NCBI GenBank assembly: GCA_002385265.1
Contig: DGDD01000006.1
Coordinates: 1-8,239, forward strand
From: Chitinophagaceae bacterium UBA3961
GTDB taxonomy: Bacteria > Bacteroidota > Bacteroidia > Chitinophagales > Chitinophagaceae
Length of the DNA stretch: 8,239 nucleotides
Reading direction: 5' to 3'
A program made the translations under genes and the position numbers. The notes beneath the pieces were generated by a model, which was not told the origin of the DNA, did not search any database, and saw nothing but the letters and a program-made list of their open reading frames with translations. Positions 1-6,276 of this stretch are shown piece by piece; the first letter of the stretch is position 1, and each line of letters begins with the position of its first letter.

Positions 1-966
1 ATGGACGTAGTAGTTTTCAAAGACAAGGCAATGGCAAGCTTGATGACTTGTTATACCGGGGGAGAAGTACACGAGCGTTATGCCATTCTTGCTATGAACT
101 TACAAGGAGGTGGTGGTTTTGAGATCTGGCAATATATGAGTCGAAAACCGAAAGGAAAACTCAACAAGAGAAGTCCACAGGATCTAGGTATTCTTTGGGT
201 AAAAATTCGCAGTGCTCGACCCAAAGAGGCTTTTATACATATGAAAAATGAAGGGGTTCAGTTTCTCACTGGCATGTTAACGAATTCAGAGGGGAAGTAT
301 CATTTTTTTGTTAAAGATCCATACGAAAATATATTTGAAGTGATTGAGGACGATTATGTTTTTGATAGTTGCAAGTCGTTCACAGGCGGTGTTTTAGGAG
401 TAGGGATTGGAGTAAGTAATATTGAAATGTCTCAATCATTTTACAACCGGTTGCTTGGATATGATAAAGTACTGAGCGAAGAAACCGGCAGATGGAAAGG
501 GTTGGGCGAAGAATTTGAGGAGGCTGTTGCTGTGCAGCGGGTTGTTTTAACGCATTCTCAGAATAGAGCGGGGGCTTTTGCTAAATTATTGGGTCCAACT
601 CAAATTGAATTGATCTGCCACCCTGAGATTAGTGGCCGACCAATGTTTGAGAATCGTTATTGGGGTGATTTGGGTTTCATTCATGTGTGTTTTGATATTA
701 CCGGTATGAAGGAGTTGGAAAGCCTTTGCGAATCTATAAAGCACCCATTAACGGTAAATAGTAATAATAGTTTCGATATGGGGGAGGCAGCAGGACAATT
801 CGCATACAATGAAGATTGTGATGGAACTTTAATTGAATACGTAGAAACTCATAAAGTACCAATCTTAAAATCACTCGGATGGTATTTGAATCTCAAGAAT
901 CGAAACCCGGAGAAACCTCTTCCCAATTGGATGGTGAAGTCGTTGCGGTTTTCGCGGGTAAAGTAG
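1..966 (+). CDS. Two-domain VOC (glyoxalase/bleomycin-resistance fold) protein, 5'-truncated by the window edge
   Basis: This is a vicinal-oxygen-chelate superfamily protein made of two glyoxalase-like modules; the substrate is unknown. The visible 321 residues begin inside the first module. Residues 1-8 (MDVVVFKD) align with LGYDKVLS in the second module (152-159), which follows the usual start of a VOC domain, VGIGVSNI...SFYNRLLG (134-153). The first strand and helix of module 1, roughly 20-30 residues, are therefore missing to the left, and the ATG at position 1 is most likely an internal Met of an LGM motif. Candidate metal or substrate positions are E41 (FEIW) and E113 (FEVIE) in module 1, and E203 (IELI), H228 (FIHV) and E279 (IEYV) in module 2. 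The first-position His of module 2 is replaced by Gly, so the metal site may be degenerate. The gene converges on the arsenosugar operon with 22 bp between stop codons. ArsI C-As lyases also belong to this fold but are single-domain and about half this length, so an arsenic role is not supported. The family call is firm; the function is not known. Confidence 0.85.
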   Translation: MDVVVFKDKAMASLMTCYTGGEVHERYAILAMNLQGGGGFEIWQYMSRKPKGKLNKRSPQDLGILWVKIRSARPKEAFIHMKNEGVQFLTGMLTNSEGKYHFFVKDPYENIFEVIEDDYVFDSCKSFTGGVLGVGIGVSNIEMSQSFYNRLLGYDKVLSEETGRWKGLGEEFEEAVAVQRVVLTHSQNRAGAFAKLLGPTQIELICHPEISGRPMFENRYWGDLGFIHVCFDITGMKELESLCESIKHPLTVNSNNSFDMGEAAGQFAYNEDCDGTLIEYVETHKVPILKSLGWYLNLKNRNPEKPLPNWMVKSLRFSRVK

Positions 967-988
967 ATCTTTACTGAAAGAATTGGTG

Positions 989-1594
989 TTATTTGAACAG
1001 TTCTAGTTTCTGTTTAAAAGGTAGCCAATCGGCCTCTTCATCAATATCTGTTAATGTAGATAGTAACGAGTATGAAATATTTAAGCGTTCCAGATCGCTC
1101 AATGTTTGATGCAATACATTTTCAGTGCTCCATAATTTGTTTGAGAATAGATCGGTAATCATTCTTTTCTTTCCAAGTAGATAGTAGCCTCCATCTTTAG
1201 CAGGCCCAATGACCACATCTTTTTCATCTAATTCAATAATAGCATTTTGAATGTGCTGCGATTCTAGCTCCGGGCAGTCGGTACCCAGAATGATAACTTT
1301 TTGATATCCCATTTGGAACAGTTCATCAAATGCCCGTTTCATTTTATCTCCAAGATCACCTTCTGCTTGTAATCTTTTGTAATAGTGCTTATTTAGCCAA
1401 TGATCCTTGTCATCAATTTCATCCGAATAGTAAACAAATCTATCGGCATCAATGGTGAGTAGTACGGAATGAGTGTAGTTCAGAAGTTGCCGGTATACCG
1501 ACAATGCTTCTGAACTACCGATTGTTTTTGCTAATCGAGTTTTTACTTTCCCTTCAACCGGTCTTCTTGCAAATATGATAAGTGCCGGCTTCAT
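989..1594 (-). CDS. TIGR04282-type arsenosugar biosynthesis glycosyltransferase (DUF2064, nucleotidyl/glycosyl transferase A fold)
   Basis: The 201-residue product is a small cytosolic GT-A-fold protein of the DUF2064 group, the family whose members are named arsenosugar biosynthesis glycosyltransferase because they sit beside arsM and arsS. Visible motifs are the N-terminal nucleotide-binding segment FARRPVEGKVKTRLA (8-22), a metal-site motif GTDCPEL (104-110), the substrate loop GPAKDGGYYLLG (130-141), and the C-terminal DIDEEADW (183-190). The length is normal for the family. The ATG abuts the arsM stop directly (TAAATG, no spacer), which suggests translation by reinitiation after arsM. 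It is the last gene of the operon and meets the VOC gene tail to tail. The inferred role is transfer of a sugar or related group to the arsenic-bearing ribose late in the pathway; donor and acceptor cannot be read from the sequence. Related folds include molybdenum-cofactor and F420 nucleotidyltransferases, but the context favours the arsenosugar assignment. Confidence 0.88.
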   Translation of the reverse strand: MKPALIIFARRPVEGKVKTRLAKTIGSSEALSVYRQLLNYTHSVLLTIDADRFVYYSDEIDDKDHWLNKHYYKRLQAEGDLGDKMKRAFDELFQMGYQKVIILGTDCPELESQHIQNAIIELDEKDVVIGPAKDGGYYLLGKKRMITDLFSNKLWSTENVLHQTLSDLERLNISYSLLSTLTDIDEEADWLPFKQKLELFK

Positions 1595-2569
1595 TTAGCA
1601 ACATCCACCTCCGTCGTAGAAATAAGTTGAATCTGATATAAACAATTCCGGATGATTGAGTTTCGAAAGCGCTGCTGCGGTTTTATCGCACACGGCCAGC
1701 GGTTGGTTTGGTAGCAATACATGCCCTTTGTTGTCATCGAAACATTCTTCGTTTCCATAATAGATGGCTGCTTTACCGGTAAATACGCAAGGTCCATCTT
1801 CGGGCATAGGGTCTTTGATTGCGCACACTTCCACGCTTTCGATGAAAAGAAGCTCTTTAGTGGGATAGTTTTTAGGGTCAAGAATTCTATACGGACGCTT
1901 TGCTCTAATTTCTACTGTTCCAAAGCCTGCATCTGTGATCATCTTTATATAATCCCAGAGTGGGAGAGAACCACTTAAACACAAAGCTCTTAATCTTTCA
2001 TCTTCTCTTAATTCTTTGCTCATTTCTTGTTCGCAAGTAGGGTCGCTCATCACCAATCTTCCTCTAGGCTTAAGAACCCGGTACATTTCTTTCAACGCCT
2101 GTTTCAATTCTTCTTGTTTAAAAATATTGAAAAGACAGTTTTGGGCTGCAACGTCTATAGAAGCATCTTCAACCGGAAGGTTAAGCGCATCGCCCTTTTT
2201 CAATTGAACAAAATCTTTTTTAAACCATGGATTGGCTTGTTCAGCTTCCAAAAAGTTCCGATTGCAAGCTTCTAACATTTCATCCACTACATCTACTCCA
2301 ATAACGCCATTTGTTTGACGGCTGAAGTAAGCGAATTGAAGCAGCTCCATTCCGCCGCCAACACCAACATATAAAATTTTAGGATTGTTGACTAGGTCGC
2401 GCGGATGAACGGTAGATCCACAGCCGTAATTCATTCTCTGCATGATTACGGGAATATCGAGACCCGGCAACTGCCAAATGGGTGTGGTGGTGCAGCAAAG
2501 ACCAACTTGAGGGTTTTCTGCTGCTTCTTTGTATACGTTTTTGGTTGTTTCCAAGTAGGTGATGCTCAT
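1595..2569 (-). CDS. arsM: Arsenite S-adenosylmethionine methyltransferase ArsM (arsenosugar type)
   Basis: ArsM transfers methyl groups from S-adenosylmethionine to trivalent arsenic; in this pathway dimethylarsenite is the product handed to ArsS. The 324-residue protein has a Rossmann methyltransferase core: the SAM loop YVGVGGGMELLQ (67-78), an acidic strand end GVDVVDEML (91-99), and motif IV around DVAAQNCLFNIF (139-150). Cys50 (NYGCGS), Cys145 (QNCLFN) and Cys197 (ALCLSG) sit where the arsenic-binding cysteines of characterised ArsM enzymes are expected, by eye alignment. There are two further vicinal pairs: Cys25-Cys26 (GLCCTTTP) and Cys323-Cys324 at the extreme C-terminus (GGGCC). The ATG at 2569 lies 25 bp after the arsS stop; no Shine-Dalgarno sequence is present, as is usual in Bacteroidota. 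Its stop codon touches the start of the glycosyltransferase gene. The call rests on motifs plus operon context and is strong; the exact methylation end product is inferred. Confidence 0.95.
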   Translation of the reverse strand: MSITYLETTKNVYKEAAENPQVGLCCTTTPIWQLPGLDIPVIMQRMNYGCGSTVHPRDLVNNPKILYVGVGGGMELLQFAYFSRQTNGVIGVDVVDEMLEACNRNFLEAEQANPWFKKDFVQLKKGDALNLPVEDASIDVAAQNCLFNIFKQEELKQALKEMYRVLKPRGRLVMSDPTCEQEMSKELREDERLRALCLSGSLPLWDYIKMITDAGFGTVEIRAKRPYRILDPKNYPTKELLFIESVEVCAIKDPMPEDGPCVFTGKAAIYYGNEECFDDNKGHVLLPNQPLAVCDKTAAALSKLNHPELFISDSTYFYDGGGCC

Positions 2570-2594
2570 ACTTTATACTATTTGAATGAATTAA

Positions 2595-3650
2595 TTATGC
2601 TACACTTCCTCCGCAACTGCTACCGGATCCGGCTGTACATCCATAACAATGTTGATTTACAACAATGGATCGAGTTTGAAGCTCGTGTAAATTGAATTGG
2701 GAAATATGCTGATGGTTGGAATCTACTTTTAGGTTCAACATTTGATTGAAATCGCAATCAAACAAGTAACCATCCCAACCTATTGACAAGGTGTTTCTGC
2801 ACATGACATTGCTAGCTGCAACAGGATTGAAAGCACCTATCAATTTCTCCATGTATTTCTCATAGTTGCCGCTAGTAAGGAGGTAGTCGAGATACCTACT
2901 AATTGGCATATTTGTTATAGCATAGAGGTTATTGAAACTAATGTTGAAATGTTTTTTCAATTGTTCCTTGTATTCAAGTTCCAGCCCATTTTGTGCCGGA
3001 GGAAGAAAGGCACCGGCTGGATTGTACACAAGATTTAGTTGCAAACCACTTCCTTCAATTCCATACCCTACTTCATTGAGCATTTGAAGTGCTTTAATTG
3101 AATCTTCAAACACCCCATCGCCTCTTTGTCGGTCGGTTCTATCAGCAGTATAGAAAGGTAAAGAGGAGACTACTTCAACTTGATGTTTTTTGAAGAATTC
3201 CGGAAGATCGTGGTATTTTTTATTCGCAAGAATAATGGTTAGGTTGCAACGTACAATGATGTGTTTTCCCAGCGCATGTATTTGTTCTACAAACCACCTG
3301 AAGTCAGGATTCATTTCCGGAGCGCCACCTGTAAGATCAACTGTTTTGAAAGAAGGGTTAGCGGCCAATACATCTAAACAAGCCTGCATCGTAGTTCGAG
3401 TCATGATCTCTTTTCGATCAGGTCCCGCATCTACATGACAGTGTTTACAAACTTGGTTACACATTTTTCCAACATTTACTTGAAAGATCTCAAGCTGCGT
3501 AGGAACAAGAGGAAAGAGGTTCAGTTGTTCCAATTGCTGTTGAAATGGGATCAATGCATAGTCTTTGTTTCCACTGAGTCCATTTTCGATGATGGCAAGT
3601 TGCTTTTCAGTGCTTGCAAGTTCACTTTTTTGAGCTTGTAGTGATTTCAT
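2595..3650 (-). CDS. arsS: Radical SAM enzyme ArsS, arsenosugar biosynthesis
   Basis: ArsS is the committed enzyme of arsenosugar formation: it cleaves S-adenosylmethionine and couples the 5'-deoxyadenosyl group to dimethylarsenite. The 351-residue protein shows the radical SAM 4Fe-4S motif C-x3-C-x2-C at Cys64, Cys68 and Cys71 (MCNQVCKHCHVD), followed by the SAM-contact motif LTGGAPEMNP (106-115). A C-terminal Cys-rich region contains Cys284 (VMCRNT), Cys299 (FDCDFN), Cys335 and Cys338 (HCYGCTAG) and Cys346 (SSCGG), consistent with an auxiliary cluster domain. The first 50 residues form a helical, Gln/Glu-rich leader before the barrel. The family contains selenoprotein members; this copy uses ordinary Cys codons throughout and has no in-frame TGA. 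The gene starts 16 bp after the peroxidase-like gene stop, without a Shine-Dalgarno, and precedes arsM by 25 bp. The length and complete motif set suggest an active enzyme. Confidence 0.95.
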   Translation of the reverse strand: MKSLQAQKSELASTEKQLAIIENGLSGNKDYALIPFQQQLEQLNLFPLVPTQLEIFQVNVGKMCNQVCKHCHVDAGPDRKEIMTRTTMQACLDVLAANPSFKTVDLTGGAPEMNPDFRWFVEQIHALGKHIIVRCNLTIILANKKYHDLPEFFKKHQVEVVSSLPFYTADRTDRQRGDGVFEDSIKALQMLNEVGYGIEGSGLQLNLVYNPAGAFLPPAQNGLELEYKEQLKKHFNISFNNLYAITNMPISRYLDYLLTSGNYEKYMEKLIGAFNPVAASNVMCRNTLSIGWDGYLFDCDFNQMLNLKVDSNHQHISQFNLHELQTRSIVVNQHCYGCTAGSGSSCGGSVA

Positions 3651-3666
3651 GTTACTGAATTAAAAA

Positions 3667-4002
3667 TTACATTGCTATTTCTTTCACTTTATTCATCATT
3701 TGAACGCCGTGAACCAATGCGGCGCCCCCCTTAATGGCTGCGGCAACATGAACAGCTTCCATCATTTGTGCCTCGTTCCATCCTTTCTCATAAGCATCAC
3801 TACTGTAGGCGTCAATGCAATAAGGACATTGTACAGCGTGAGCAACGGCCAATGCAATCAGTGATTTTTCTTTTGCAGAGAGCGCGCTGTCTGCAAAAGC
3901 AGCACCGTACCAAGAAAAGAATTTATCTGCCAATTCCTTTTGGTATTCGCTGATTTTTCCAAATTTAGCTAGGTCAGCCGCGTCGTAATAGTGATTTGCC
4001 AT
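3667..4002 (-). CDS. Arsenosugar biosynthesis-associated peroxidase-like protein (AhpD/carboxymuconolactone decarboxylase fold)
   Basis: This is a small all-helical AhpD/CMD-like protein of the kind repeatedly found beside arsS. With the start chosen here it has 111 residues, and the central redox motif is AHAVQCPYCIDAY with Cys59 and Cys62. In AhpD the second Cys is followed four residues later by His; here that place holds Tyr66, and His55 lies before the pair instead, so AhpD-type proton relay chemistry cannot be assumed. I prefer the ATG at 4002 over an upstream in-frame ATG at 4041. The 4002 start gives MANHYYDAADLAKFGK, a normal family N-terminus, and a 5-bp gap from the preceding stop, whereas 4041 would add 13 unrelated residues and overlap the upstream gene by 34 bp. 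The inferred role is thiol-dependent reduction or protection during As(V)/As(III) steps, probably in the cytosol. The substrate is unknown and the link rests on context. Confidence 0.88.
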   Translation of the reverse strand: MANHYYDAADLAKFGKISEYQKELADKFFSWYGAAFADSALSAKEKSLIALAVAHAVQCPYCIDAYSSDAYEKGWNEAQMMEAVHVAAAIKGGAALVHGVQMMNKVKEIAM

Positions 4003-4007
4003 GGTGA

Positions 4008-5267
4008 TTATTTTTGAAAGTGATTTAATTGAAGAGACCAATCGTATTTTTTGTAGTGGATTTTGGGTTTTACCGTATCCGGAAGTAGACCAATTTTTTG
4101 AGCGTATTTAAGTCGTTCTTTCTTCTTTCCAAAATCGCCGCGAAACCAACTCATTAAGGCAGGAAGGGTTAGTACATTGGTTGCTGCGTTGTAACTTGCT
4201 TCACTGTTAAGATAATTAGTAGTAGCTACTTCAAGTTGTTGATCAATAGTAGCATCGTTGTAAAAGGCGATTGGAGGACAAGAGTTTGCTCCGCAGTTTA
4301 ATGCAAAATGAATTCTAGGATCAATAATTGCTACCCTATTTTTCTTCTCAAATTTTTTAACGCCAATTTTTTTAAGATAGCCCAATGAATATTTGCAACT
4401 CGATTTCCTTAGAAGGCCGTGTTCTATTTCATCTAAACTCCATTTTCTTTCTCCAATATTGATAAATCTGGTTTTGAAAAATTTGTTTCTGTGTAGGTAT
4501 GCTGAAGTATCTTTCTTTAATTGAATTTGTGTGAATGCATTGTATATGTTCAGCCAGAAGGCTTTTTTCTCTGAATCAGTTATCAAGTATTTCTCAAGTT
4601 CAGACGCTGAAATCTTGCTCAGGTCCATTTCCAGTGCCTCTGATGATTCTTCGGTTTTAGTGGCATACACGAGTTCCTGCGATTTCTTTACCAAAATATT
4701 ATTGCTGGTATTTGTATTAATCATAAGCGAAGAAAAAGAGGGGAATGATGTAGTTGGCTGTTCAATTGGCGGAGCCGGCTCTTCGTTTTTTATCAAACTT
4801 TCTATTAAGTCTTTTGTTAATGCACTGGCATGAGTTATTGATACAATAACACCTTGTGGGTTAATTATAACAGTATAGGGATAAGAAGGTGGCTGGAAGT
4901 AATTGCTCAGCTTTGCATTGCTGTCTACAACAATAGGTAAGTGAAGAGAAGGCCTTTTTTCTAAAAATGAAGTGAGTTTTTCGGTAGATTCTGTAGAAAT
5001 GAGCCATACTTTTATTTGTTCCTTAAATGATCCTTGAAGACTATCGAGTTTTGGAAGTGCTCTAATACAAGGAACACACCAGGTGCCGAAGAAATCTAGA
5101 ATGAATAATTTCGGACCTGGTACAATGAGTTCACTCGACTTTTCGTCTGCTCGGGAGATCACACGATCTACCGGAAGCCTGGGAACGCTGCTTCCTACAG
5201 TTTGCCCGATGCAAAACCAAGCGTTGAGCATCAAAAAACTAAGAATGGCGAGTATGCGTACTTTCAT
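4008..5267 (-). CDS. Exported thioredoxin-like (TlpA-type) protein fused to a DUF547 domain
   Basis: This 419-residue protein heads the arsenosugar operon. The N-terminus is a signal peptide: charged MKVR, a hydrophobic stretch to about residue 20, and probable cleavage near the IGQ at 20-22. The AWFC at 16-19 is a poor lipobox, so it is more likely soluble in the periplasm than a lipoprotein. Residues about 30-160 form a TlpA/AhpC-TSA thioredoxin fold with FFGTWCVPC (active cysteines 64 and 67) and a likely cis-Pro at 130 (SYPYTVIINP). A Pro/Ser/Thr-rich linker (about 162-190) leads to a DUF547 domain (about 207-400) with AFWLNIYNAFT (236-246), DPRIHFALNCGANSCPP (316-332), and WFRGDFG (374-380). 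The function of DUF547 is not established; its invariant-looking Cys325 and Cys330 could be redox partners of the thioredoxin site, which is inference. The stop lies 5 bp before the next gene. A periplasmic redox protein at the front of a cytosolic arsenic pathway is unexpected. Confidence 0.88.
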   Translation of the reverse strand: MKVRILAILSFLMLNAWFCIGQTVGSSVPRLPVDRVISRADEKSSELIVPGPKLFILDFFGTWCVPCIRALPKLDSLQGSFKEQIKVWLISTESTEKLTSFLEKRPSLHLPIVVDSNAKLSNYFQPPSYPYTVIINPQGVIVSITHASALTKDLIESLIKNEEPAPPIEQPTTSFPSFSSLMINTNTSNNILVKKSQELVYATKTEESSEALEMDLSKISASELEKYLITDSEKKAFWLNIYNAFTQIQLKKDTSAYLHRNKFFKTRFINIGERKWSLDEIEHGLLRKSSCKYSLGYLKKIGVKKFEKKNRVAIIDPRIHFALNCGANSCPPIAFYNDATIDQQLEVATTNYLNSEASYNAATNVLTLPALMSWFRGDFGKKKERLKYAQKIGLLPDTVKPKIHYKKYDWSLQLNHFQK

Positions 5268-5283
5268 GTTAGACAGTGTTACC

Positions 5284-5305
5284 TTTAGAACTTACGTAAT
5301 CTAAA
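5284..5305. promoter_or_regulatory. Nested inverted repeat in the divergent promoter region (possible operator)
   Basis: The 57-bp region between the operon and the phosphorylase gene contains an 8-bp perfect palindrome TTACGTAA (5292-5299) flanked by a second inverted repeat, TTTAG (5284-5288) and CTAAA (5301-5305). The arms are slightly off-centre (spacers of 3 and 1 bp). Since both genes must be expressed from this stretch, a shared regulator could bind here. It overlaps a weak -7-like match, TACCTTTA (5280-5287), for the plus strand. No clear -33 partner or minus-strand promoter was found. AT-rich palindromes of this size can arise by chance. Confidence 0.35.
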
Positions 5306-5324
5306 ACCGATAAGATTTAACTGC

Positions 5325-6149
<825 letters not shown>

Positions 6150-6230
6150 TTGCCTTAACTGTTTGAATTTCAATAACTTGGAGGCCATAATTTTTCCCCT
6201 GCAAAAGATGGGTATGTACGGGGAATAAAG

Positions 6231-6238
6231 TATCTTTG
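6231..6238 (+). promoter_or_regulatory. Bacteroidota-type -7 promoter element for rpsA
   Basis: TATCTTTG matches the TAnnTTTG -7 consensus of the Bacteroidota primary sigma factor exactly. Transcription would begin near 6245, giving a leader of about 30 nt. A good TTG -33 element at the expected 19-21 bp upstream is not visible. An inverted repeat CGGGGA (6219-6224) and TCCCCG (6241-6246) brackets the element and could bind a regulator. The site lies in the 127-bp gap after the phosphorylase gene, so rpsA probably has its own transcription start. Confidence 0.5.
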
Positions 6239-6242
6239 CATC

Positions 6243-6266
6243 CCCGAAAATTTTAACCCTTTCGGG
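6243..6266 (+). promoter_or_regulatory. Hairpin in the rpsA 5' leader
   Basis: CCCGAAA (6243-6249) and TTTCGGG (6260-6266) form a perfect 7-bp inverted repeat around a 10-nt A/T/C-rich loop, ending 10 nt before the rpsA ATG. If transcription starts near 6245 the hairpin makes up most of the leader. Ribosomal protein mRNAs are often autoregulated through leader structures, so a role in S1 autocontrol is possible. I do not recognise a named leader family here. Confidence 0.4.
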
Positions 6267-6276
6267 ACTATTTATC

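Larger units (their letters stand above)
989..5267 (-). other. Five-gene arsenosugar biosynthesis operon
   Basis: Five genes run in one direction with gaps of 5, 16, 25 and 0 bp, which argues for a single transcript starting in the 57-bp divergent region (5268-5324). Transcription order is TlpA-DUF547, CMD peroxidase-like, arsS, arsM, glycosyltransferase. I see no internal terminator hairpin followed by a T-run between the genes. All five starts lack a Shine-Dalgarno sequence. No ArsR family regulator, arsenate reductase, arsenite permease or second glycosyltransferase occurs in the window, so the cluster looks biosynthetic rather than a classical resistance operon. The pathway assignment follows from the joint presence of ArsM, ArsS and the two families named for this context; co-transcription is inferred from spacing. 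Confidence 0.85.

Noticed and set aside
1..966. VOC protein as an ArsI-type C-As lyase linked to the arsenic operon
   Set aside because: It has two modules, lies on the opposite strand, and I see no ArsI-like vicinal cysteine pair for arsenic binding.
967..988. Possible bidirectional terminator TCTTT-actg-AAAGA between the convergent VOC and glycosyltransferase genes
   Set aside because: The stem is only 5 bp, mostly A-T, and no T-run follows on either side, so it cannot be called a terminator.
1591..1881. Minus-strand 96-residue open frame inside arsM
   Set aside because: It lies entirely within arsM in another frame, and its product has no recognisable domain; arsM itself is well supported.
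4000..4041. Longer start for the CMD protein at 4041
   Set aside because: It would overlap the upstream gene by 34 bp and add residues unlike the family; the ATG at 4002 fits better.
6160..6175. TTGAATTTCAA inverted repeat after the phosphorylase stop
   Set aside because: The spacer is a single base, so no stable hairpin can form, and there is no T-run directly after it; it is likely chance in AT-rich DNA.
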